Shown here piece after piece: positions 1 through 7,318 of a DNA stretch of 9,516 nt. This DNA is from an uncultured Lachnospiraceae bacterium (GTDB lineage Bacteria > Bacillota > Clostridia > Lachnospirales > Lachnospiraceae). The notes beneath the pieces were generated by a model, which was not told where the DNA came from, ran no database searches, and saw only the letters and a list, made by a program, of their open reading frames with translations. The DNA lies in NCBI GenBank assembly GCA_945836565.1, contig CAMALN010000045.1, positions 1 to 9,516 of the forward strand, given 5' to 3'. Positions within the stretch are counted from its first letter, which is position 1. Each line of letters opens with the position of its first letter. Both the position numbers and the translations under genes were made by a program.

Positions 1-9
1 GGAGGTTAT

Positions 10-498
10 GTGACAAATTATATTTTATTATTGCAGGTTTTGCTATGTGCAGTAGTAAGTGACGTAAAGACAAAAAAGATTCCTAATGGCTTGTGTATAT
101 ATGGGATATTTGTATCCCTTGTATATTGGCTGTTGGTTGATAAGGGTGCCCTTCTCCATAAGCTTGTTCCGGGAATGTGTATACCATTTTGCATGCTTTT
201 TTTTCTGTATGCAATAAGAGTACTTGGCGCAGGTGATGTAAAGCTTATGTGCGTTGTGGGCACATACATAGGCATGGATATTATCGGTGTAATAGGACTT
301 ACCTTTGCTATAACGGCATTATATGGCGTAATGATATATGTACGACGTATACGCTGTGCGGTCAGACAGGGAGGCTCTGATACAAGAAGGGTGCTGGAGC
401 ATTTTTTTGAATTTAACACCGGAATATGCTTTTCCATCCCGATTTTTTTCGCAGTGCTTATATATTTGTTGAAGGAGGCTTGTGTTGGGGGAATATAG
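10..498 (+). CDS. Prepilin peptidase, A24 family (TadV/CpaA-like)
   Basis: Membrane aspartic peptidase of the short TadV/CpaA type (162 aa, no N-terminal methylase domain). It should cut the class III leaders of the pilin and TadE-like proteins encoded downstream. Two family signatures are visible: SDVKTKKIPN (residues 17-26, catalytic Asp18) and GAGDVKLM (73-80, catalytic Asp76). Most of the rest is hydrophobic membrane segments (about 2-16, 28-44, 54-70, 78-112, 138-154). The start is GTG at 10, preceded by GGAGG at 1-5; the ATG at 8 is followed at once by TGA and cannot serve. The last 17 bases overlap the next gene, which suggests translational coupling. The family call is secure. The upstream part of the operon lies outside the window. 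Confidence 0.93.
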   Translation: MTNYILLLQVLLCAVVSDVKTKKIPNGLCIYGIFVSLVYWLLVDKGALLHKLVPGMCIPFCMLFFLYAIRVLGAGDVKLMCVVGTYIGMDIIGVIGLTFAITALYGVMIYVRRIRCAVRQGGSDTRRVLEHFFEFNTGICFSIPIFFAVLIYLLKEACVGGI

Positions 499-1417
499 AT
501 TAGGCGTATGTGACAGGGATATGAGCTATGCCGTATCATTTATGAGCTATATCAATATGAGAGATGATATACCCTTTCTTGTATGTGTGTACTCATCAGT
601 GACAGATGTAATGGATGCGGTTCGTAAGGGGCTGATAGACATTGTACTTATCGATGATTATTTTGAACCGGAGGAAACGGATATACTCATCGTACGGTTT
701 GGCGAAGCCACTGAGAATTCTATGTATGCAAAATATATATGTAAATATCGCAGTATACCGGATATATGTGAATATATCCTATCCCTGATAGGTGGGAAAG
801 TTATACGGAAAGAAAATAAGACAGGAAAATTCCTGGCGGTATATATGCCGGCATATAATCATAAGCTTGCAAAATATGCGCTCCGGGAAATGAGTGAATA
901 TAAGAATGCCTTACTTATAAGGATGCAGGAGTTTCGGACCTATACGGGTGATGAAGAGTTATCAGACAAAATGATGTACTACCTTCTGGGACACAATGAG
1001 GAGCTATACAAGCTGTTATTAACTAATATGAACAGAGAAACTGACGACGGAGGTGGGAGAATTATCTATGGTCCTGACTCTTATGTTGATATAAGAGAAT
1101 TAAGAAGAGGGGATTTGGAATGGTTGAAGCGGCTGATTGCAGAAAAGTCAGACAGGAGCATGACGGTTATATTTGAATTTGAGACAGGAGTATTGAGTGA
1201 GCTGGATTGCCTTTTGGCATTTGACAGAGTCTATGTGCCGTATTTGAGTGATGCATGGTCTATGGTCAGATTGAACAAATTCAAGGAAGCTATAGCTCAT
1301 CTTGCTACAGGAACAGCATTAGAAAAAATAATATATGAAAATGTGGAGGAACATGATGCTAACGGAGGTGTATGGTCTAAAGGAAAAATTAAAGCAAAGA
1401 ATATTGGAGAATATTGA
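482..1417 (+). CDS. TadZ/CpaE-like protein, receiver-like domain plus decayed P-loop domain
   Basis: Probable localisation or scaffold protein of the Tad machine; it lies directly before the TadA ATPase gene, as is usual for TadZ. Residues 5-105 look like a response-regulator receiver: an acid pair near GVCDRD (Asp11/Asp13), a strand ending LIDD (Asp58/59), and a CKYRS Lys (89). Residues about 116-280 follow the CpaE/MinD-like fold. Where relatives have VYSPxGxxGKTT, this protein reads VYMPAYNHKLAK (120-131), with no Gly-Lys-Thr, so ATP binding is probably lost. The Walker B-like strand reads VIFEFE instead of an Asp-containing form. The YGPDSYVDIREL (196-207) and DRVYVPYL (248-255) segments support the family. 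AGGAGG at 473-478 precedes GTG 482 by 3 nt and TTG 485 by 6 nt, so either could be used. The 3' end overlaps tadA by 62 bases. Confidence 0.72.
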   Translation: MLGEYRLGVCDRDMSYAVSFMSYINMRDDIPFLVCVYSSVTDVMDAVRKGLIDIVLIDDYFEPEETDILIVRFGEATENSMYAKYICKYRSIPDICEYILSLIGGKVIRKENKTGKFLAVYMPAYNHKLAKYALREMSEYKNALLIRMQEFRTYTGDEELSDKMMYYLLGHNEELYKLLLTNMNRETDDGGGRIIYGPDSYVDIRELRRGDLEWLKRLIAEKSDRSMTVIFEFETGVLSELDCLLAFDRVYVPYLSDAWSMVRLNKFKEAIAHLATGTALEKIIYENVEEHDANGGVWSKGKIKAKNIGEY

Positions 1418-2624
1418 TTTGACATCTTCTATAGATGATGAGGAGATAAACAGATTGATGGATGAATATATTCTGGAGGAGACAAAGGGGGAGTATTTTC
1501 CGCTTAAGGAGAAGCTGCAGCTTAGACGGGAATTGTTCAATGCAATACGAAGGCTGGATGTACTTACAGAATATATCGATGAAGAGGCTGTAAGTGAAAT
1601 AATGGTCAATGGGGAAAAGCATATCTTTATAGAGAAGGAAGGACAGATATACAAAACCTCCAAATCCTTTGAGTCAGAGGACAAGCTGGTCTGGGTTACT
1701 CAGAAGATAGTGGCGGGGTGCAACCGAAGAATAAATGAGTCGAATCCTATAGTCGATGCAAGACTGAAGGATGGCTCAAGGGTGAACATAGTTATGGCTC
1801 CGGTTTCACTTGATGGTACTGCAATTACTATCAGAAAATTTCCGGAGAAAATAATGGATATGGAGCAGCTTTGCACATTGGGGGCATTGACACCTGAGGT
1901 TGCAAGCATACTCGAGCTTCTGGTAAAGGCAAGATACAATATATTTATATCAGGTGGAACCGGTTCCGGTAAAACCACCTTTCTAAATGCACTTTCACAA
2001 TTTATTCCCAAGGACGAAAGAATCATAACTATAGAGGATGCGGCAGAGCTAAAGCTTGAAGGCATAGACAATCTGGTAAGGTTGGAAGCGAGAAATGCAA
2101 ATGTATCGGGTGAGGGTGAGATAACAATACGTGATCTGATTAAAACCAGCCTTAGAATGAGACCTGACAGAATAATTGTAGGAGAAGTAAGGGATGCAGC
2201 CGCAATTGACATGCTACAGGCTATGGGGACAGGGCATGACGGAAGCATATCAACGGGTCACGCGAATAGTGCAAGAGATATGCTGGGTAGGCTGGAGACA
2301 ATGATAATAATGGGTGGTATTGAGTTGCCGTTGACAGCTATCAGAAAGCAGATTTCGTCTTCGTTGGATATCATTATTCATTTGGGAAGGCTGAGAGATA
2401 AAAGCAGAAGGGTATTGATGATAAGTGAGGTATTAGGTATGGAAAATGATGAAATAATATTGAACAATCTGTTTGAATTTGTAGAAAAAGGAGAGCAAAG
2501 GGAAGGAGGAAGAGTTGAAGGTAAGCTTGTGAAGATAAATGAGCTTATACATACAGAGAAGCTCGTATCACAGGGATTGTTTGGCAGATTTAAGGAGGTA
2601 TATGGTGAAGTATGCAATGTATAA
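1356..2624 (+). CDS. tadA: Tad pilus assembly ATPase (TadA/CpaF family)
   Basis: Cytoplasmic hexameric secretion ATPase that drives pilus assembly from the TadB/TadC platform. All core motifs are intact in the 422-aa product: Walker A GGTGSGKTT (200-208), Asp box IEDAAEL (226-232), Walker B with RIIVGEVR (272-279, Glu277), and His box GTGHDGSISTGHA (291-303). The N-terminal domain contains YIDEEAVSEIMVNG (73-86), typical of CpaF-type proteins. ATG 1356 is preferred because GGAGG (1345-1349) lies 6 nt upstream. ATG 1335 has no Shine-Dalgarno, and ATG 1353 is only 3 nt from it. The gene starts inside the tadZ-like gene and its end overlaps tadB by 23 bases. C-terminal residues 376-390 are a charged, Gly/Glu-rich linker. 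Family assignment is certain; the exact start is less so. Confidence 0.95.
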   Translation: MLTEVYGLKEKLKQRILENIDLTSSIDDEEINRLMDEYILEETKGEYFPLKEKLQLRRELFNAIRRLDVLTEYIDEEAVSEIMVNGEKHIFIEKEGQIYKTSKSFESEDKLVWVTQKIVAGCNRRINESNPIVDARLKDGSRVNIVMAPVSLDGTAITIRKFPEKIMDMEQLCTLGALTPEVASILELLVKARYNIFISGGTGSGKTTFLNALSQFIPKDERIITIEDAAELKLEGIDNLVRLEARNANVSGEGEITIRDLIKTSLRMRPDRIIVGEVRDAAAIDMLQAMGTGHDGSISTGHANSARDMLGRLETMIIMGGIELPLTAIRKQISSSLDIIIHLGRLRDKSRRVLMISEVLGMENDEIILNNLFEFVEKGEQREGGRVEGKLVKINELIHTEKLVSQGLFGRFKEVYGEVCNV

Positions 2625-3348
2625 GCCTGATATAAGCTGGTATGTGGGCGAGACCCTTAAGCTTGTGTCAATAGCCGTTGCTACAGCATATTGCTTCTAT
2701 GCATCAGCATATGGGCTTTTGGCGGCAATCCCTTTAACTGTCTATCTGTATTTTATGGACTACAGAGAATGTATTGAGCGAAATAAAAAGCGATATATAG
2801 GGGATTTCAGAGAACTTCTGCAGATGGTGGACTCTGATATATGCGCAGGTCGTTCTCTGGAGAACGCTTTCGTGGAGGCGAAGAAAGAATGCTGTAACAG
2901 ACAGGATATAGGGACTGTAATGCAGAAGGAAATATCAGGGATAGTTCGCGGACTTCAGTTAAACAGAGGTATGGAGGAGCTACTTATAGAAATGGGAGAA
3001 AAAAGTGAGATAGATGAGATAAAGAGCTTTGCGGGTCTTGTGAATATTGCAAAGCTGCATGGAGGCAATCTGAGTGGTTTAATAAGACAGTTTATAAGTA
3101 ATGTTTCCAGAAAAAAGCTTTTAGAGGAAGAGCTTGAGACTATGATGTCAGCCAAAAAGCTGGAAGGTATGATAATGGTTGTCATGCCTTATGCAATAGT
3201 ACTTTATATGAGGCTTACGGGAGCTGAATATATGTATACTATGTATACGACGGTAGTCGGACGTGTAGTTATGACTGCTGCTCTGATTATCGTGGGTATA
3301 GCAATGGCAGTTATGAGAAGGATAGTTTTGACAAATGGACGGTATTGA
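2602..3348 (+). CDS. tadB: Type II secretion F-domain platform protein TadB
   Basis: Inner part of the membrane platform that couples the TadA ATPase to pilin extraction. The 248-aa product has N-terminal membrane segments (about 20-52), a T2SSF cytoplasmic domain (about 66-185) and C-terminal membrane segments (about 189-205 and 221-240). T2SSF-type features include AGRSLENAF (82-90), NRGMEELLIEM (121-131) and the F-A...A...GGNL pattern (143-157). The start is ATG 2602 or GTG 2605, after AAGGAGG (2592-2598); an in-frame ATG at 2539 lies deep in tadA without a ribosome site. The gene overlaps the end of tadA by 23 bases and is followed by tadC after 18 bases. The length is near the low end for TadB, with no obvious loss. 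Confidence 0.88.
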   Translation: MVKYAMYKPDISWYVGETLKLVSIAVATAYCFYASAYGLLAAIPLTVYLYFMDYRECIERNKKRYIGDFRELLQMVDSDICAGRSLENAFVEAKKECCNRQDIGTVMQKEISGIVRGLQLNRGMEELLIEMGEKSEIDEIKSFAGLVNIAKLHGGNLSGLIRQFISNVSRKKLLEEELETMMSAKKLEGMIMVVMPYAIVLYMRLTGAEYMYTMYTTVVGRVVMTAALIIVGIAMAVMRRIVLTNGRY

Positions 3349-3366
3349 GAATAGAGGGAGAAGGTT

Positions 3367-4779
3367 ATGGTTTACATTAATTTAATCATAATTGTATTGA
3401 TAATATTACTGGCAATCCTATGCCGTGTGCACAAGAGCAAATATAAGGCAGTAAAGGGTGGGCTGTATGGCTGCTTTGTAGCTATGGGTGAAGAGCTGTG
3501 CAGTCTTATCGACATTAAATGTGAGAAGACAGAGACGCTGTTTAGAAGGATTTATGTATTGCCGCCGGGAAAAGAAAAAAGGCTGGCCAGAGAATTTATA
3601 GCTAAGCTTTTTGCCTTTTGCATAGCAGTATTATTTGGAATCAATCTGATTGCAGTTATTTGTTTTGTAATTGGGGATAATGAAGATAGGACAAACGATA
3701 ATACAATCGTTAGACAGGATTATGATGGAAAAAACAACACCTATAGTCTTAAGCTGGATAGCAACGGAGAAATGGAAGTATATGAATTTGTGGTAGCACC
3801 CGTAAAGTATACACAGGAGGAATTTCTCGAGCAGGCAGAATGCATATATGAGGAACTGGCTGTTGATATACTTGGAGAAAATACGGATATGCAGCATATT
3901 CGATACGATTTATGTCTGACGGAATATGATAAAAGTGGGATGTTTCATATAAATTGGTTTTCTGGTGATTCAAGTATATTATCGTCAAATGGTAAATTAA
4001 ATAATTTACTTCTTGCACAAAGCACTGAGGTTACACTCGGTGTGAGCATCGAATATGAAGATTATGAAACAGAGTACTCTTATAATCTGTTGGTGGAACC
4101 GGCATACAAGGATATGCCTGTGGGTATAGAAGCAGCAAAGCTTGCTGTAGAGGATATAGAGAAGAAAAGTCGGAATTCAAAGACATTTACATTGCCGGAT
4201 GAGGTGGCAGGAGTAAAGGTATCAGTCGAAAAGAAAAAAAGTAATGTGCTCATGCAGCTTGGGCTGGCAGCAGTATTGGTTTGCATTGTGTGTGTGGTAT
4301 ATAAATTTTCTAAGCTTGAAGGAGAAGGAGAGCATGCTGAAGATTTATTGAGACATAGCTACGTTGAATTTGCAGATTCTCTATGTCTGCTTATCGAAAG
4401 TGGAATGACGATAAAGGGAGCAATTGAGTATATAGCAGTGCAGCCGTATACCAGTACAAGATTATCGGATGAATTGATATATGCAATCAACATGATAGAT
4501 GCAGGATATGATGAAGCTTATATGTATGAGCTTATAGGTCAAAGGATAGGTATACCGGAGTATATAAGGTTGTTTGGATATCTGGGGCAATACGTCAGAA
4601 AGGGAAATTCAAATATAATATCAGCACTAAATGACTGTGCGTATGAGGCAGCTCAATCCTTTAGAGAACAAATTAGGAAGAAAGGAGAAATTATTTCGAC
4701 AAAGCTGTTGTTTCCGATGGTGATTCTGCTTGCAGATGTAATGATGATTATTATCGTACCCGCGATATTAAATTTTTAA
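3367..4779 (+). CDS. tadC: TadC-like platform protein with large extracytoplasmic Ig-like insert
   Basis: Second membrane platform protein of the Tad system. The 470-aa product is longer than typical TadC (about 300 aa). Visible layout: TM 2-19; basic cytoplasmic stretch to about 79; TM 80-103; extracytoplasmic region about 104-294; TM 295-312; T2SSF-like cytoplasmic domain 320-445 (DSLCLLIESGMTIKGAIEYI at 337-356); final TM 447-467. Basic residues flank the segments as expected for this topology. Within the insert, residues about 170-245 have the order I-x-x-DL, INW (195-197), SGDSSIL, NGK (208-210), EVTL and a closing beta-rich segment. This resembles the 'atrophied' bacterial Ig-like fold. 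The start ATG 3367 follows a GGGAGAAGG purine run. The C-terminal TadC identity is good; the insert assignment is by eye only. Confidence 0.82.
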   Translation: MVYINLIIIVLIILLAILCRVHKSKYKAVKGGLYGCFVAMGEELCSLIDIKCEKTETLFRRIYVLPPGKEKRLAREFIAKLFAFCIAVLFGINLIAVICFVIGDNEDRTNDNTIVRQDYDGKNNTYSLKLDSNGEMEVYEFVVAPVKYTQEEFLEQAECIYEELAVDILGENTDMQHIRYDLCLTEYDKSGMFHINWFSGDSSILSSNGKLNNLLLAQSTEVTLGVSIEYEDYETEYSYNLLVEPAYKDMPVGIEAAKLAVEDIEKKSRNSKTFTLPDEVAGVKVSVEKKKSNVLMQLGLAAVLVCIVCVVYKFSKLEGEGEHAEDLLRHSYVEFADSLCLLIESGMTIKGAIEYIAVQPYTSTRLSDELIYAINMIDAGYDEAYMYELIGQRIGIPEYIRLFGYLGQYVRKGNSNIISALNDCAYEAAQSFREQIRKKGEIISTKLLFPMVILLADVMMIIIVPAILNF

Positions 4780-4810
4780 TACTATGTAAACGAAATGGAG
4801 GAATGCCGGT

Positions 4811-4975
4811 ATGTTAAAGAACTTTATGATGGAGGAGGACGGAATGGGAGTGGTTGAGGTTGTACTTATTATAGTATGCCTGGTTACCATTGCAGCTATA
4901 TTTAGAAGACAGATAATAAGTCTGGTAAACAGCTTATGGGAGTCTATCAATAATAGCGTTGAGTCATTCCGCTAA
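4811..4975 (+). CDS. Flp1-like type IVb pilin, 54 aa
   Basis: Likely major pilus subunit. The leader ends EEDG and the next residues are MGVVE, giving the class III cut site G|MGVVE with the conserved Glu at +5 (Glu16 of the precursor). One hydrophobic segment follows (about 14-30), then a short basic and polar tail (FRRQIISLVNSLWESIN). Cleavage would leave a mature pilin of about 43 residues, typical of Flp1-like pilins in Clostridia. GGAGG at 4797-4801 lies 9 nt before ATG 4811. A closer ATG at 4803 is in another frame and reaches a stop after four codons. The gene sits between the platform genes and the minor subunits, with its own ribosome site and an 82-nt downstream spacer. It is the only standard pilin in the window. 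Confidence 0.9.
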   Translation: MLKNFMMEEDGMGVVEVVLIIVCLVTIAAIFRRQIISLVNSLWESINNSVESFR

Positions 4976-5008
4976 TCTTACTGATTGCAAATGCTTTTAT
5001 TATTCTAT

Positions 5009-5026
5009 GGGAATCTGGCAGTTCCC
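5009..5026 (+). promoter_or_regulatory. Small stem-loop after the pilin gene
   Basis: In the 82-nt spacer between the pilin and DUF5702 genes, GGGAAT (5009-5014) can pair with GTTCCC (5021-5026) around a 6-nt loop, with one G-U pair. No T-run follows, so it is not an intrinsic terminator. It could stabilise or process the upstream pilin message, but six base pairs can occur by chance. Confidence 0.25.
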
Positions 5027-5057
5027 TGTTACAGGTAAGTCAAATCTGGAGGAGGCT

Positions 5058-6476
5058 ATGAAGGATAAGGGAAAGGTGACAGTGTTTTTATGTCTGATAA
5101 TGACGTCAATGCTTATGCTTGGATTATGTGCCGGAATTATCGTAAAGCAATATTTTAAAATTGGGGAGGCCACTATAACCACAAGGATAGCAATGTCTGA
5201 CTTAAAGGCGAATTATAATAGTTACATATTCGAAAACTATCATATCCTCCTTTTTGATAAAAACTGCTATGGGCAGGGAGAAGCTTATCTGGAGGAAAGA
5301 CTTGAATATATTATGAAGAAAAATGCATCAGAGGATATATCAGTAGAGGGAGTAGCAATAACAGATTTTGATATGATATATGATGATGAATTTAAGTACC
5401 TGAAAGGGCAGATTGAGGATAGCTTAAAATACCGGGTTGTATCAAAGAGCTTTGATGAGCTGTGTGATGCATTGGCTGGAAAGACCGGAAGCTATGAAGA
5501 CAGTCTGGGCATAAAGCTTGATGAAGCACAGCTTACATCGGATACCGAATATACACAGGATGTTGGTATGGCGGAGGAGGATACATCAGATTCCAAGGCG
5601 AGAGATCCGAGAGCTTTTACGAGTACGGCAGGTAAAGAAGGAGTTCTTTTGGCTTTTTTACTCCCACCGGAGGGCATGGTGTCTGATGAGGAGGTGCTGG
5701 CAGAGGATATACCGTCAAGATTACTGGGAGTGTTGCCACAGATAATCAGCATAGATAGTGATTTTTCAGATTATGACAGAATGAAGACAGATATGAAACA
5801 GCATACTTCTTGGGGTGAAGATTTATCGGATAAGGGTAAGGTAATTGCGTATGCGTGTGACGTATTTTCGTGTTATACAGATGAGAACGAGGATGAAATT
5901 AAGGTATTTGATTGTGAACTGGAGTATCTGATATCAGGACGTAAATCTGATTATGAGAATCTTGAAGATTGCTGCATAAAGCTTATTGCTCTCAGGCTTC
6001 CTGAAAATATGAGATGCCTGCTTGGAGACAGTGTAAGAATGAGTAAGGTGAAATCAATATCTATGTCACTATCAGCAATTACTGCGTTTATGACAGAAAA
6101 GGCTATAAGATATCTTATCGCAGGGGCTTGGGCGTATGTTGAATCAATGGCTGAGGTTAGAAGATTGTTGGCGGGACATAAGATAGAAATAGTAAAGACT
6201 TCTTCGGCATGGATTACGGATCTGGAGAACATAATTGACAGCATGGAAAGCGGACATGAAAGTGACAAAGGACTTTCCTATGAGCAGTATCTAATGCTTC
6301 TTCTTGCTATGGAACAAGACAGGATATATTACCGTATGCTGGATGTTATGGATATGAATGCCAGGCAGGTAAATAAGGAGTTTCGAATGGTAAATGCAGC
6401 TGTGGGCATAGGGGTGGATTTTAAATTGTCATATCACGGAAGGGATATATCTGTTCATCAGGATGCACGGTATTAG
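5058..6476 (+). CDS. DUF5702 protein, TadG-like minor component
   Basis: The 472-aa membrane-anchored extracytoplasmic protein is found with Tad loci in Clostridia; its role is probably that of a TadG-like minor or tip component. The N-terminus KGKVTVFLCLIMTSMLM has the class III leader shape, but +5 after the Gly is Phe, not Glu, so peptidase processing is uncertain. One TM spans about 7-29. Family-like blocks are EYLISGRKSDYENLEDC (289-305), AWAYVESMAEVRRLLAG (357-373) and LSYEQYLMLLL (406-416). Residues 155-190 are acidic and low-complexity, probably a linker. ATG 5058 is chosen because GGAGGAGG (5048-5055) precedes it; a TTG at 4959 would add 33 residues before the leader and spoil it. 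The stop codon forms the foot of the stem described at 6474-6597. Confidence 0.8.
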   Translation: MKDKGKVTVFLCLIMTSMLMLGLCAGIIVKQYFKIGEATITTRIAMSDLKANYNSYIFENYHILLFDKNCYGQGEAYLEERLEYIMKKNASEDISVEGVAITDFDMIYDDEFKYLKGQIEDSLKYRVVSKSFDELCDALAGKTGSYEDSLGIKLDEAQLTSDTEYTQDVGMAEEDTSDSKARDPRAFTSTAGKEGVLLAFLLPPEGMVSDEEVLAEDIPSRLLGVLPQIISIDSDFSDYDRMKTDMKQHTSWGEDLSDKGKVIAYACDVFSCYTDENEDEIKVFDCELEYLISGRKSDYENLEDCCIKLIALRLPENMRCLLGDSVRMSKVKSISMSLSAITAFMTEKAIRYLIAGAWAYVESMAEVRRLLAGHKIEIVKTSSAWITDLENIIDSMESGHESDKGLSYEQYLMLLLAMEQDRIYYRMLDVMDMNARQVNKEFRMVNAAVGIGVDFKLSYHGRDISVHQDARY

Positions 6477-6597
6477 TTTATACCAATGCCCTCTGTAAAT
6501 AAATTCTCTCAAGCGCAAACTACAAATTATGAGGCCTGCCCAGCCTCCTTTAATTAAGAAATATGAATAGCAATGCAGAGGGTAGTGGTATGAATTA
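6474..6597 (+). promoter_or_regulatory. Long stem-loop burying the tadE ribosome site and start codon
   Basis: Positions 6474-6497 can pair with 6574-6597 along 24 positions: 19 Watson-Crick pairs, 4 G-U pairs (6476, 6479, 6488 and 6496) and one A-G mismatch (6486/6585). The 5' arm starts exactly at the TAG stop of the DUF5702 gene. The 3' arm contains the purine site GAGGGT (6578-6583) and the ATG at 6590 of the TadE-like gene. As RNA the fold would hide both. A ribosome terminating on the upstream gene would cover the foot of the 5' arm and could open it, which suggests translational coupling or ligand or protein control. The pairing is seen directly; the function is inferred. No known riboswitch class is recognised in the 76-nt loop. 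Confidence 0.6.
6525..6555 (+). promoter_or_regulatory. Inner hairpin within the long stem-loop
   Basis: AATTA (6525-6529) pairs with TAATT (6551-6555) and GAGGC (6531-6535) pairs with GCCTC (6543-6547), separated by a small internal loop (1 nt against 3 nt) and closed by a 7-nt loop. It sits in the loop of the larger stem, giving a two-tier structure. The 3' side (CCTTTAATT) is somewhat T-rich, so a weak attenuator is an alternative reading, but there is no true T-tract. Confidence 0.4.
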
Positions 6598-7318
6598 TAG
6601 AAAGAATAACAAGGGTAGTGCATGTGTCGAGGCAACGATTGTGATGCCAATATTTATAATGGCAATGATATCTGTATATTGCATGGCAAAATGCAATATG
6701 GCGAAGCTTATGGTATATGAGGCTGTAGCTGAAAGTGCAGAATATGGAGCAGAGTATATGTATATTGATTCTGTTGTGGCTGCTATAACTGCTTCTTTTG
6801 CAGATAGCTATATGGATGATGCAGAGATTACCCGGTATATAGAAGGTGGTGCAAATGGCATAAGCTTTTTGGGGAGCTATGTCGATGGAGATGAGCTGGT
6901 AGTGAGGGCAACCTATACTCTTAAGCTTAGCCTTCCTCTTTTGCCGACGCTTAGCAGGCGAGAGACTATAGAGCTTAGGCAAAAGGGGTACGTTGGCTAT
7001 AAGGAGGATGAAAAGGAAACTGAGGAAAAAGCAGAATATGTATACGTTACTGATAATCAGGAGGTATATCATGGCAGCCGGTTATGCACATATCTAACCT
7101 TAAGTGTAAGCGGCTGTAATAAAAAGGAAGCGAAGAAGGAAGGCTATGAGCCGTGTAGCTTCTGCGGTGGTTATGATACAGAATATGTATATATTACTAA
7201 CCGGGGAGAAAAATATCATAGTGACAGGCGGTGTTCGGGGCTAAAAAGAACCGTACGCAGAGTTAAAAGAGAAGAAGTGGGAGATTTGGGAGGATGCAGC
7301 AGATGCGTAAAAGATTAG
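6590..7318 (+). CDS. TadE-like pseudopilin with two C-terminal Ada-like Cys/His repeats
   Basis: Minor pilin-like protein (242 aa). The N-terminus NNKGSACVEATIVMPIFIM shows the TadE class III site G|SACVE with Glu at +5 (Glu14), followed by one TM (about 15-33) and an extracytoplasmic region. The tail holds two related repeats: 150-193 (YVYVT..., YH 160-161, Cys166, CSFC 189-192) and 199-240 (YVYIT..., YH 209-210, Cys215, CSRC 236-239). Each has the order YH-x4-C-x20/22-CxxC, resembling the metal-binding motif of Ada proteins; Zn binding is inferred. ATG 6590 is preferred: GAGGGT lies upstream at 6578-6583, and the leader then begins close to the cut site. An in-frame ATG at 6563 has no clear ribosome site. 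The 3' end overlaps the next gene. Confidence 0.82.
   Translation: MNYRKNNKGSACVEATIVMPIFIMAMISVYCMAKCNMAKLMVYEAVAESAEYGAEYMYIDSVVAAITASFADSYMDDAEITRYIEGGANGISFLGSYVDGDELVVRATYTLKLSLPLLPTLSRRETIELRQKGYVGYKEDEKETEEKAEYVYVTDNQEVYHGSRLCTYLTLSVSGCNKKEAKKEGYEPCSFCGGYDTEYVYITNRGEKYHSDRRCSGLKRTVRRVKREEVGDLGGCSRCVKD
7037..7309 (+). repeat. Two tandem protein-level Cys/His repeats in the TadE-like tail
   Basis: Copy 1 covers 7037-7168 and copy 2 covers 7184-7309. They share Y-V-Y-[VI]-T, a YH pair, a following Cys, and a terminal CxxC. The DNA is much less alike than the protein, pointing to an old duplication. Copy 1 has an extra Cys (176) and the GYEPC form; copy 2 is more basic and ends two residues before the stop. 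Confidence 0.75.

Noticed and set aside
4959..5057. TTG-initiated 33-residue N-terminal extension of the DUF5702 protein
   Set aside because: No ribosome site precedes it, it overlaps the pilin gene end, and it would put a polar stretch before a leader that otherwise begins at a well-spaced ATG (5058).
6531..6555. Intrinsic terminator before tadE
   Set aside because: The GC stem is only five pairs and is followed by CTTTAATT, not a T-tract. At most a weak attenuator.
6563..6589. ATG 6563 as start of the TadE-like gene
   Set aside because: No purine-rich site lies upstream (the sequence is pyrimidine-rich, then TTAATTAAG), whereas ATG 6590 has GAGGGT at proper distance. It is not excluded if the stem changes ribosome access.
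6554..7072. Long minus-strand ORF (172 codons) opposite tadE
   Set aside because: It mirrors a well-supported pilin-like gene, has no ribosome site or recognisable domain, and its composition is that of an antisense reading.
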